64,000 nucleotides of DNA from Lepturacanthus savala (Eukaryota; Chordata; Actinopteri; Scombriformes; Trichiuridae): assembly GCA_030544235.1 (NCBI GenBank), contig CM060464.1, positions 37,872,280 to 37,936,279 on the forward strand. The letters run 5' to 3'. Both the position numbers and the translations under genes were made by a program. Shown one piece after another: positions 45,201 to 54,662 of this stretch (position 1 is the stretch's first letter; the number at the start of each line of letters is the position of its first letter). The notes beneath the pieces are model-generated. The model was not told the DNA's origin. It worked only from the letters and a program-made list of their open reading frames with translations, and searched no databases.

Positions 45201-46967
45201 TAGTTAATGATGTACTTTATAATGTAGATTATAATTTACTTTATTAGATAGTTAATGATGTACTTTACAATGTAAATTATAATATACTTTATTATATAGT
45301 TAATGATGTACTTTATAATGTTGATTATAATATACTTTATAATATAGTTAATGATGTACTTCATAATGTAGATTATAATATACTTTATAATATAGTTAAT
45401 GATGTACTTTATAATGTAGATTATAATATACTTTATTATATAGTTAATGATGTACTTTATAATGTAGATTATAATATACTTTATAATATAGTTAATGATG
45501 TACTTTATAATGTAGATTATAATATACTTTATAATATAGTTAATGATGGACTTTATAATGTAGATTATAATATACTTTATCATATAGTTAATGATGTACT
45601 TCATAATGTAGATATAATATACTTTATAATAGACTTTATTGTATAGTTAATGACATAGTTTATAATGTAGATTATAATATACTTTATAATATAGTTAATG
45701 ATGTACTTTATAATGTAGATTATAATATACTTTATAATATAGTTAATGATGTACTTTATAATGTAGATATAATATACTTTATTATATAGTTAATGACGTA
45801 GTTTATAATGTAGATTATAATATACTTTATTATATAGTTAATGATGTACTTTATAATGTAGATTATAATATACTTTATTATATAGTTAATGATGTACTTT
45901 ATAATGTAGATATAATATACTTTATTATATAGTTAATGATGTACTTTATAATGTAGATTATAATATACTTTATTATATAGTTAATGATGTACTTTATAAT
46001 GTAGATTATAATATACTTTATTATATAGTTAATGATGTACTTAATAATGTAGATTATAATATACTTTATTATATAGTTAATGATGTACTTAATAATGTAG
46101 ATTATAATATACTTTATAATATAGTTAATGATGTACTTTATAATGAAGATTATAATATACTTTATAATATAGTCAATGATGTACTTTATAATTTAGATAT
46201 AATATACTTTATTATATAGTTAATGATGTACTTTATAATGTAGATTATAATATACTTTATAATATAGTTAATGATGTACTTCATAATGTAGATAGAATAT
46301 ACTTTATAATATAGTTAATGATGTACTTTATAATGTAGATTATAATATACTTTATAATATAGTTAATGATGTACTTTATAATGTAGATTATAATATACTT
46401 TATTATATAGTTAATGATGTACTTAATAATGTAGATTATAATATACTTTATAATATAGTTAATGATGTACTTTATAATGAAGATTATAATATACTTTATT
46501 ATATAGTTAATGATGTACTTAATAATGTAGATTATAATATACTTTATTATATAGTTAATGATGTACTTAATAATGTAGATTATAATATACTTCATAATAT
46601 AGTGAATGATGTACTTTATAATGTAGATATAATATACTTTATTATATAGTTAATGATGTACTTTATAATGTAGATATAATATACTTTATTATATAGTTAA
46701 TGATGTACTTTATAATGTAGATTATAATATACTTTATTATATAGTTAATGATGTACTTTATAATGTAGATATACTTTATAAAATAGTTAATGGTGTACTT
46801 TATAATGTAGTTTATAATATACTTTATTATATATTTAATGATGTACTTTATAATGTAGATTATAATATACTTTATTATATAGTTAATGATGTACTTTATA
46901 ATGTAGATTATAATATACTTTATAATATAGTTAATGATGTACTTTATAATGTAGTAGATTATAATAG
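21286..46967. repeat. Satellite B block 3: 25.7-kb AT-rich 48/47-bp satellite
   Basis: This is the largest block, an unbroken array of the 48/47-bp AT-rich unit. Single-base variants mark nested higher-order repeats. One block of about 410 bases carrying the variant ATACGTTATT recurs near 24334, 26146, 30668, 34114, 38112, 40729 and 42987, and once in B1 near 10504. Further marks include TGTAGTAGATTATAATATAC and the stop-making TTTACTTTATTAGATAG. Apparent peptides of up to about 250 residues come from runs of in-phase 48-bp units and are not credible genes. I saw no unrelated insertion inside the block. Confidence 0.95.
40614..46600. repeat. Higher-order repeats of 2258, 1532 and 1686 bp within satellite B
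   Basis: Long stretches repeat with a shift of 2258 bases (40614-41814 matches 42872-44072). The segment at 43704-44072 recurs at 45236 (shift 1532), and 44595-44909 recurs at 46281 (shift 1686). The matching parts translate identically over 104-122 residues, although those translations have no biological meaning. The low divergence points to recent unequal exchange or amplification at this end of the block. Confidence 0.85.
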
Positions 46968-47845
46968 ATTTTGTCTCTGCTGTGTTTCTGCTGTGTCTCT
47001 GCTGTGTCTCTGCTGTGTTTCTGCTGTGTCTCTGCTGCGTTTCTGCTGTGTTTCTGCTGTGTCTCTGCTGATTCTCTGCTGTGTTTCTGTTGTGTTTCTG
47101 CTGTGTCTCTGCTGTGTTTCTGCTGTGTTTCTGCTGTGTCTCTGGTGCGTCTCTGGTGTGTTTCTGCTGTGTTTCAGCTGTGTCTCTGCTGCATCTCTGG
47201 TGTGTTACTGCTGTGTTTCTGCTGTGTTTCTGCTGTGTTTCTGCTGTGTCTCTGCTGTGTCTCTGCTGCATCTCTGGTGTGTTACTGCTGTGTTTCTGCT
47301 GTGTCTCTGCTGTGTTTCTGCTGTGTCTCTGGTGTGTCTCTGGTGTGTTACTGCTGTGTTTCTGCTGTGTCTCTGATGTGTCTCTGCTGCATCTCTGGTG
47401 TGTTACTGCTGTGTTTGTGCTGTGTCTCTGCTGTGTTTCTGCTGTGTCTCTGGTGTGTCACTGCTGTGTCTCTGCTGTGTCTCTGGTGTGTCACTGCTGT
47501 GTCACTGCTGTGTTTCTGCTGTGTCTCTGCTGCATCTCTGGTGTGTTACTGCTGTGTCTCTGCTGTGTCTCTGCTGCATCTCTGGTGTGTTACTGCTGTG
47601 TTTCTGCTGTGTCTCTGCTGTGTTTCTGCTGTGTTTCTGCTGTGTCTCTGCTGTGTCTCTGGTGTGTCACTGCTGTCTCACTGCTGTGTTACTGCTGTGT
47701 CTCTGTTGTGTCTCTGCTGCATCTCTGGTGTGTTACTGCTGTGTTTCTGCTGTGTCTCTGCTGTGTTTCTGCTGTGTCTCTGCTGTGTCTCTGGTGTGTC
47801 ACTGCTGTCTCACTGCTGTGTTTCTGCTGTGTCGCTGCTGCTCCA
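46968..47845. repeat. Satellite A block 4: C-rich variant (TCTCTGCTGTG)n
   Basis: After the last AT-rich unit the 11-bp minisatellite returns, but in a distinct version in which TTTCTGCTGTG alternates with TCTCTGCTGTG, TCTCTGGTGTG, TTACTGCTGTG and ATCTCTGGTGTG. The TTTCAG-bearing variants so common in blocks A1-A3 are almost absent. The array fades at GTCGCTGCTGCTCCACTCAC. It probably represents an older or separately evolving edge of the 11-bp family. The 200-300 residue open frames on both strands are again repeat artefacts. Confidence 0.93.
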
Positions 47846-48110
47846 CTCACTCCCTGTTTTTTCTGTTCAGTAATGAGGTAGATTATCTTCCAACCCCCAT
47901 CTAGCATCATGTCATGCAGCCATCACTTCATATTATTACACAGATGCTGCCTCTGATGGGCTTTTTTCTCTTATTGGAGCAGAATTTCTGGGCAGAGTGA
48001 GGCTTAGTCTCTAAATAGAAGATCCTCACAACAAACAAATTAGGACGACAAATTTTTGCTGTCAAAGAGATTCACTTCATCTGTAAATGACCTCCTCATA
48101 AACACTCCTC
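47846..48110. other. Single-copy sequence, no feature recognised
   Basis: This stretch of moderate base composition follows the satellite. I see no long reading frame, RNA gene or recognisable repeat in it. Confidence 0.5.
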
Positions 48111-48216
48111 ACAGGAAGAGGAGCAGGAGGAGCAGGAGTAAGAGAAGGGTCAAGATGAGGAGGGGCAGGAGGCGGAGAGGGGGGGGAGTAGAATGAGGAG
48201 GATGAGCAGGAGCAGG
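48111..48216. repeat. Purine-rich (GA)-type tract
   Basis: The + strand is almost pure A/G, made of GGAGGAGCAGGAGGA-like triplet repeats and a run of eight or nine G near 48180. Such strand-asymmetric tracts can form triplex DNA; no function is implied. Confidence 0.75.
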
Positions 48217-48330
48217 AGGCGGTTACAACATCAGTTCAGTTTATTCAGACATTTAAACATCAAATACAACATGTGATAAATTCCTTTAACACGGATCGTC
48301 CTGATAAGGTGTTTACCACAGCTGATTAAT

Positions 48331-48336
<6 letters not shown>

Positions 48337-48426
<90 letters not shown>
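48337..48426. repeat. Compound dinucleotide microsatellite (AT)n(GT)n
   Basis: About 27 AT dinucleotides (48337-48390) run directly into about 18 GT dinucleotides (48391-48426). This is seen directly. Confidence 0.98.
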
Positions 48427-48428
<2 letters not shown>

Positions 48429-48429
48429 A

Positions 48430-48745
48430 TAAACAACTATCACATTAATCACCAACTATTTTGATGATAGATTAGTCATTTTTTCAGTAGAAAATGTTCA
48501 AAATCTCTGGTTCCAGCTTCTCTTCTCCGATTGTTTTTATCTTCACATTTTACACCATTTAATGAACCAAACAACTAATAGATTTATAGTTTTAGTAATC
48601 AATAGATTAATTCAGATTAAATCAGAATACCGTTAGTTTTCCTTTTCTGGATCAAAGAAAAGATTCAATTACCTGTAAGATAAGATAAAATTAGATAAAA
48701 TAAGATGATCCTTTATTAGTTCCACAGTGGGAATGTTTCATTAAT
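48430..48745. repeat. Possible dispersed-repeat remnants
   Basis: Two motifs resemble sequences that are highly repeated in fish genomes: CTCTGGTTCCAGCTTCTC with nearby GATTAGTCATTTTTTCAG (about 48460-48530), and a GATAAGATAAAA-rich tract followed by ATCCTTTATTAGTTCCACAG (about 48676-48728), like the tail of a retroposon. The family cannot be assigned by eye, and no reading frame is seen. Confidence 0.35.
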
Positions 48746-48939
48746 CCTTCAGTTTAAGGTTTCTCTTTTTTCTTTTTGATTTCATCTCTCTCTCTTCATG
48801 ATGATGATATGTTGATACTTACTCATTTTATTTTCTGTCTTATTGTGATTCTACTGTAGTTTTCAACCTAAAATTTTCCACATTGTTCACTGTAATATTT
48901 TAGGATTTTAGTTTGCTTCTTATGTAAAGGTTCCTCCTC
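48746..48939. other. Single-copy AT-rich sequence, no feature recognised
   Basis: The stretch holds short T-rich runs and a few CTCTCT repeats. Nothing coding is supported. Confidence 0.4.
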
Positions 48940-49048
48940 CCTGCTGAGGAGGTCTGAGGAGGTTTGAGGGGGTCTGAGGGGGTCTAAAGAGGTCTGAGCG
49001 GGTCTGAGGGGGTCTGGGGGGATCTGAGTAGGTCTGAGGGGGTCTGGG
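48940..49048. repeat. G-rich 10-bp minisatellite (GGTCTGAGGG)n
   Basis: About ten tandem copies of a 10-bp unit GGTCTGAGGG, with variants such as GGTCTAAAGA and GGTCTGGGGG, lie on the + strand. On the - strand they read as a Pro/Asp/Leu/Arg-rich peptide repeat, which is not a gene. Several G-runs of three or more (49000-49002, 49008-49012, 49016-49021, 49038-49042) make weak G-quadruplex formation possible. Confidence 0.85.
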
Positions 49049-49469
49049 TGTGTCCTTCCTGCCTGGAAATGAAGCAATTTCAAAGGTCCATAATCATCCT
49101 GTGTTTTACTTTGTGGGATCGATCTGAAGCTGGTTTTCCTGAGGCCGAGTCATGGAGGCAGAGAGGGAAACCCAATCTAATTCTGAGCTCCGGCAATATT
49201 CCACAAAGCAATAAAAACCAGCTCATATCACACCCAAAAGGGAAACAGCAATATTCTTCCATCATTCTCCTCCACTTCCACCAGCCCGAACTAACGCTGG
49301 CCTTTTTTTCTCCTCCTCCCAGGCCTGGCTTCTTATTGGATGAATGAGAGGATTCACTCTAGTGCTGATGCTCAGTTTGAGCTGAGCCTCTGGGGACGGC
49401 TCCTCCACTCCATCTGTCACAGGGTGAGATTAATTATCACATGATGTCACAGGGTGAGATTAATTAGCT
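49049..49469. other. Single-copy sequence with a 21-bp direct repeat
   Basis: This stretch is neither tandem nor recognisably transposon-derived. It ends with a 21-bp perfect direct repeat (beginning GTCACAGGGTGAGATTAAT) at 49416-49436 and 49446-49466, separated by nine bases. A 99-residue open frame at 49048-49347 has no recognisable domain. Its texture would suit a host intron or a conserved non-coding element, but that is only a guess. Confidence 0.4.
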
Positions 49470-50360
49470 GCTGCTATCACTGCTGCTACCACTGCTGCTA
49501 CCACTGCTGCTACCGCTGCTCCTATAAATGCTGCTACCACTGCTGTTATGACTGCTGCTAACACTACTGGTATCACTGCTGCTACAACTGCTGCTAACAC
49601 TACTGGTATCACTGCTGCTACAACTGCTGCTAACACTACTGGTATCACTGCTGCTACCACTGCTGCTATCACTGCTGCTACCACTGCTGCTACCGCTGCT
49701 CCTATCACTGCTGCTACCACTGCTGGTATCAATGATGCTACCACTGCTCCCATCATTGCTGGTCTCACTCCTGCTATCACTGCTGATATCACTGCTGCTA
49801 CCACTGTTGCTACCACTGCTGGTACCACTGCTGGTACCACTGCTGGTATCACTGCTGCTATCACTGCTACTACCACTACTGGTTCCACTGCTGCTACAAT
49901 TACTGGTATGACTCCTGCTACCACTGCTAGTACCACTGCTGCTACAGCTGCTCCTATCACTGCTGCTATCACTCCTGGTATGACTGCTTCTAACACTGCT
50001 GCAATCACAGCTGCTATCACTGCTGCTATCACTGCTGCTATCACTGCTGCTACCACTGCTGCTACCACTGCTGCTATCACTGCTGCTACCACTGCTGCTA
50101 CTGCTGCTCCTATCACTGCTGCTACCACTGCTGGTATCAATGCTGCTACCACTGCTTCTATCACGGCTGGTATTACTGCTGCCCACTGCTGCTACCGCTG
50201 CTCCTATGGCTGCTGCTCCCACTGCTCCTATCACTGCTACTACTACTGGTCCTATCATTGCTGGTATCACTGCTGCTACCACTGCTGATATCACTGTTGA
50301 TATCAATGCTCCTACCACTGCTGCTACCACTGCTGCTATCACTGCTGCTACCATTGTTGC
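49470..50360. repeat. 12-bp minisatellite, left part (ACTGCTGCTATC)n
   Basis: The array consists of 12-bp units ACTGCTGCTACC / ACTGCTGCTATC with many one-base variants (GGT for GCT, CTCCT, GATAT). Since 12 is a multiple of three and the unit lacks stops, several frames are open for hundreds of codons (Ile-Thr-Ala-Ala and Ser-Ser-Ser-Asp types); these are artefacts. The array is cut at 50360 by a LINE and resumes at 55283. Confidence 0.96.
50353..50360. repeat. Left target-site duplication of the LINE (ATTGTTGC)
   Basis: The 8 bases ATTGTTGC precede the LINE and recur at 55275-55282 after it. Removing the LINE and one copy restores a normal 12-bp array run (ACCATTGTTGCTATCACTGC), which occurs intact at about 55455. 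Confidence 0.88.
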
Positions 50361-50649
50361 AGGTAATTGCATTGTGGCGGTGTTGACGTCACATCCGGTG
50401 AGTGTGTTACGTTCACTTGTTGCCTGTTGTTGTCGTTGCCAGACGCTCTCTCGTTTAGCGCTCCTTTATTGTGAACTTAATCTACAAATTACAAATTCGG
50501 AGCACTTAGTGATTATCCGAATTAGACTCCGGTTGGCTCACCAAGCTCCGGAGCTAAAGGATAGTGTTTAACCTTAACCAAAAGGTTTATTTTTACTTAA
50601 TCAACTTCTCTTCTATTAGCGTTAGCTGCTAGCCTCGCTCTACCGAGCA
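50361..50649 (+). promoter_or_regulatory. LINE 5' UTR with probable internal promoter and CRE site
   Basis: These 289 bases precede ORF1. A perfect palindromic CRE, TGACGTCA, lies at 50384-50391, only 24 bases from the element's 5' end, followed at once by CATCCGGTG, which resembles an ETS site on the minus strand. Non-LTR elements need a promoter inside their transcript, so this position is sensible. That it drives transcription is inferred. Confidence 0.5.
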
Positions 50650-51531
50650 ATGGCTAGCCCCCTGCTCTCTCCCTCCCGTCTGTTCTGCTCTGTGTGCTGT
50701 ATGTTCAGTGAGTTCCCGGCCTCCTTTACTGAGGATAGGAGTAGCTGTAGAAAGTGTAGCTTAGTGTCAGGGCTGGAGGCTAGGGTGTCAGAGTTAGAGG
50801 CACGGCTCCGCGCTTTGGAAGCTAAGCCTAGCTTTAGCCAGGTAGCAGCAGGGACCGCCGGCCGTGCCTGCAGCGGTAGAAACGCTAGCATGGTTAGCCC
50901 CCCAGTGAGTCCCGCGCAGCCGGGAAAGAGTAGCGACGGGTTTGTGACAGTCCGGGGGAAACGTAGTGCTAAGCGCAAACACGTAGTGCACCAACAGCTT
51001 CACGTCAGTAACAGGTTTGACCCTCTCAGCGCCACACCGGCTGAACCAGACACACTCATAATTGGAAGTTCTATAGTCAGAGACGTGAAGCACCCAGCGG
51101 CGTCTGTTAGGTGTTATCCAGGGGCCAGAGTCGGTGACATCGAAGGTAACCTTAGGCTTTTAAAGCAGAGTAGGGCTAGATTCCGCCGCATCGTGATCCA
51201 TGCAGGTGGTAACGACGCCCGGCGGAGACAATCAGAGATTCTGAAATTGAATGTAGAATCGGTGTGCAAACTCGCTAAATCGATGGCTGACACCGTAGCA
51301 TTCTCTGGACCCCTGCCCAATCTGGTCAGTGATGAGATGTACTCCCGCTTCTCATCCTTTAACCGCTGGTTAGCTAGGTGGTGCCCTAAAAACGATATAG
51401 TTTTTATTGATAATTGGCGCGCATTTTGGGGAAAGCCCGGGCTCATCCGGAGAGATGGCATCCATCCGACTCAGGAAGGAGCCTCTGTCCTAAGCAGAAA
51501 TATGGCCCCAAGACTTAGTTTACCTAAATGA
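50650..51531 (+). CDS. LINE ORF1 protein: Cys-motif, coiled coil and SGNH esterase domain
   Basis: This 293-residue protein starts at an ATG 289 bases into the LINE. Residues 13-36 hold four cysteines as C-x2-C and C-x2-C, a possible zinc-binding site. Residues 38-58 form a short coiled coil with leucine/valine at 42, 46, 49, 53 and 56. A basic linker follows, then an SGNH-hydrolase/esterase domain: block I is IIGSSIVRDV with Ser141 as the expected nucleophile, block III is GGND at 186-189, and the catalytic Asp269 and His272 lie in DGIHPTQEG. CR1-type ORF1 proteins bind the LINE RNA and form the transposition particle; the role of the esterase is unclear. Block I reads G-S-S instead of the usual G-D-S. 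It ends with TGA, after which ORF2 continues in the same frame. Confidence 0.88.
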   Translation: MASPLLSPSRLFCSVCCMFSEFPASFTEDRSSCRKCSLVSGLEARVSELEARLRALEAKPSFSQVAAGTAGRACSGRNASMVSPPVSPAQPGKSSDGFVTVRGKRSAKRKHVVHQQLHVSNRFDPLSATPAEPDTLIIGSSIVRDVKHPAASVRCYPGARVGDIEGNLRLLKQSRARFRRIVIHAGGNDARRRQSEILKLNVESVCKLAKSMADTVAFSGPLPNLVSDEMYSRFSSFNRWLARWCPKNDIVFIDNWRAFWGKPGLIRRDGIHPTQEGASVLSRNMAPRLSLPK

Positions 51532-53052
51532 CCCGATAGAGTGGGGGCCCGGGCACAGAGTCGAAGTGTAAAACACTTCTCTGTAAGTCACTCGTCTCAC
51601 CCTGAGCTGTCACATATCCCAGGTTCAGGAAAGCAGATAGAGACTGTGTCCATCCCCCGTATAGTTAGCTTTAATAAACCTAGCATTAGAAGGCCTATAA
51701 GACAGAGAACAAACAATTTAATAAAAATAATTCCCTGTAGAAACAAAACCAAAGTAACATCCAATAAACTTATAAAATGCGGACTCCTAAACATTAGGTC
51801 TATAGCATCTAAATCTCTGCTGGTAAATGATCTGGTCGGTGATTATAAATTGGATATTTTAGCATTAACAGAAACTTGGCTCCAGCAGGATGAGTATGTG
51901 AGTCTCAATGAATCCACTCCACCTAGTCATATTAACTTTCATACGGCTAGAAGCACTGGTCGAGGTGGAGGAGTTGCAGTCATCTCTCACTCTAGTTTAG
52001 GTGTTAGTCCCAAAAATAATCATAACTATCAGTCATTTGAAACTTTGCTTTTATCAATGACTGATTCCAGGCAGACAAACAAAAAACCAGCCCTATTTGC
52101 AGTTGTTTATCGCCCTCCTAGTCCTTACTCTGTATTTTTAGCAGAATTCTCTACCTTTCTGTCCAGTATAGTGTTAAACTATGACAAAATTGTAATTGTA
52201 GGAGACTTTAACATACATGTTGATAACAATAGTGACTCTCTAAGTAACGCTTTTGGCAGCATACTAGATGGAATTGGCTTTACTCAAAATGTAAATAAAC
52301 CAACCCACAGTCACAAGCACACCCTGGATCTGGTTTTAACTTATGGTATTGAGATTAGTGACCTTGTTGTTCTCCCCCATAATCCAGTTCTTTCAGATCA
52401 CTTCCTAATTACCTTTCAGTTTATAATGAATGATAATTCCTCACCAGTAGTTAAAACTGAAATGAAAAGAGCATTATGTGACTATTCCATTTTAAAATAT
52501 AAAGAGATAATTCAGCCTATATTCACCCCCACATATAATTATGAGAACAGTAGCTCAGACATGTTGTGTCCTGCTACATGTGATGAGTTAGTTGAAAATA
52601 CGATGCACACCCTCAATAGCGCTTTAGACCTGGTAGCCCCATTAAAATGTAAAACTGTTAGACCCAGGACATTATCTCCCTGGTATAATACTGAAACCCG
52701 TTCCCTTAAAAAAGCTACACGTAAATTAGAAAAGATGTGGCGCTGCTCCCGCACAGATCATTCCCTCAGGGCCTGGAAGAACAGTCTATTGGCTTATAAA
52801 CAGGCCCTGCGTAAAGCAAAAACTAGGTATTATTCATCGTTAATAGAAGAAAATAAGAATAACCCCAGATTCCTGTTCAGCACTGTAGCCAGGCTGACCA
52901 ACAGTCACAGCTCAGTAGATCCATCTATTCCAGTTAGTCTCAGCTGTGATAACTTCTTAAATTTCTTTAATAATAAAATCATAAGTATTAGAGATAAAAT
53001 AGATCAAATCCTTCCAAACATCAGTGCTGAGGAAGCTCAGGCTGTAGCTTAG
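51532..53052 (+). pseudogene. LINE ORF2, 5' part: APE-type endonuclease
   Basis: The frame is open from right after the ORF1 stop to a TAG-type stop at 53050-53052. Numbered from 51541 (GTG), it shows the apurinic-endonuclease signature: Asn84 in LLNIRS, Glu111 in LTETWL, GGGVAV, YRPP at 190-193, VGDFNIHVD at 220-228, and Ser285-Asp286-His287. This domain nicks the target DNA to prime reverse transcription. Residues after about 330 form the linker to the reverse transcriptase. The first in-frame ATG comes only at about residue 173, inside the endonuclease, so translation must start at a non-ATG codon or read through from ORF1. A net one-base loss (or two-base gain) near 53031-53052 separates it from the RT part. 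Confidence 0.88.
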
Positions 53053-54662
53053 AAGCCCCTCTAAACCCAGTAATATTACTGGATAAATTCACCCCTGCAG
53101 ACCCAGCCCAGTTAACTAAAATCATTATGTCATCTAAATCAACTACGTGTATTCTAGACCCAATTCCAATTAAACTACTTAAAGAGACGCTGCCTTTAAT
53201 TATTGATAATATCTTAGATATAATTAACATGTCCCTAATAACTGGATACGTGCCGCAGGCTTTTAAACACGCAGTCATTAAACCGCTCTTAAAGAAAAAC
53301 ACTCTTGAGCCAGATATTTTAGTAAACTACAGGCCAATTTCAAATCTACCCTTTCTTTCAAAAGTTCTTGAAAGAGTGGTAGTTCAACAGCTATGTCAGC
53401 ACTTACAGGACAATAGTTTATTTGAAGAGTTTCAGTCTGGTTTTCGGGCCCATCACAGCACTGAAACAGCACTAGTCAAGGTCACTAATGACTTGTTGCT
53501 GGCTGCTGATGATGGGCTGGGCTCGGTTCTGGTCCTGCTGGATCTAAGTGCTGCGTTTGACACAATCGACCATAGCATCTTATTGCAGAGATTGGAACAG
53601 GACATAGGCATTAGAGGATCCGCTCTCTCCTGGTTTAAATCCTATTTATCTAATAGGTTCCAGTTTGTTAGCGTTAACCAGCAATCATCATCATACTCAA
53701 GAGTCACCTATGGTGTCCCACAAGGGTCAGTCCTAGGGCCCATTTTGTTTACTCTATATATGCTGCCCTTGGGTAATATTATTAGAAAACACAGCATAAA
53801 TTTCCACTGCTACGCAGATGACACACAGCTATACTTATCAATTAAACCCGATCAGATCAGGCTAGTACATAAACTTAGCGCCTGTGTTAGAGACATAAAG
53901 ACCTGGATGTCTGTGAACTATCTGTTACTTAACCCTGATAAAACAGAAGTTATTATATTAGGCCCTAAAAGTGTTAGAGAGTCCCTATCTGAGCAACTAG
54001 TAACTCTAGATAATGTGAAAATAGCCTCTAGCACCACAGTTAAAAACCTAGGAGTTTTATTTGAGCCAGACTTATCATTTAAAGCTCATATTAATCAAGC
54101 CTGTAGAACAGCCTTCTTTCACCTGCGTAACATAGCCAAAATTAGAAATATCCTATCTAAAAATGATGCTGAAAAACTAATCCATGCGTTTGTTACATCT
54201 AGATTAGATTACTGTAACTCCCTATTAGTAGCGTGTCCTAAAAACTCCCTAAAAAGTTTTCAGCTGGTACAAAACGCAGCGGCTCGTTTACTAACAGGAA
54301 CTAATAGAAGAGAACACATCACCCCCATACTCCAAGCCCTTCATTGGCTTCCTGTTGAGTTCAGAATTAAATTTAAAATCCTACTCCTCACTTATAAAAC
54401 CATTAATGGGATGGGCCCCTCTTATCTTAAAGATGCTCTGGTCCCGTACCATCCAAATAGAACACTGCGGTCTCAGAATGCAGGTCTACTGGTAGTTCCA
54501 CGGGTCCATAAAAGCACAGTAGGAGCTAGAGCCTTTAGCTACCAAGCCCCTATCTTATGGAACCAACTCCCAATTAATATTAAAGAGGCCGACACAGTCT
54601 GTGCATTTAAGGCTAGACTAAAAACATTTCTGTTTCAAAAGGCCTATGGTCAGGGTAGTTAA
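53031..54662 (+). pseudogene. LINE ORF2, 3' part: reverse transcriptase and C-terminal domain
   Basis: The reverse-transcriptase frame is open from 53031 (after an in-frame TGA at 53028) to the stop at 54660-54662; the first ATG is at 53127. Numbered from that ATG, motifs are NYRPISNLPFLSK, DLSAAFD at 139-145 (first catalytic aspartate), GVPQGSVLGP from 196, and YADD at 229-232 (catalytic pair), followed by WMSVNYLLLNPDKTE. The C-terminal region (HITPILQALHWLPVEFRIK and following, ending FKARLKTFLF) is typical of CR1/L2-group elements. All catalytic residues are intact. The reading frame is shifted relative to the endonuclease, so this copy cannot make full ORF2 without frameshifting; the overlap of the two open frames is only about 22 bases. 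Confidence 0.9.

Noticed and set aside
21286..46967. Open frames of 100-250 residues with 16-residue repeats (NYIIKYIIIY-like on -, DYNILYNIVNDVLHNV-like on +)
   Set aside because: They are produced by in-phase 48-bp satellite units, stop at every 47-bp unit, and occur on both strands at once.
7391..46967. Centromeric or telomeric identity of the AT satellite
   Set aside because: No TTAGGG repeats or recognisable CENP-B-like box was seen, and repeat content alone cannot prove a centromere.
48868..49083. 71-residue minus-strand frame rich in Pro, Asp, Leu and Arg
   Set aside because: It is the translation of the GGTCTGAGGG minisatellite and has no independent support.
50640..51461. Minus-strand frames of 99-115 residues opposite ORF1
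   Set aside because: They are shadows of the well-supported esterase-type ORF1 on the + strand.
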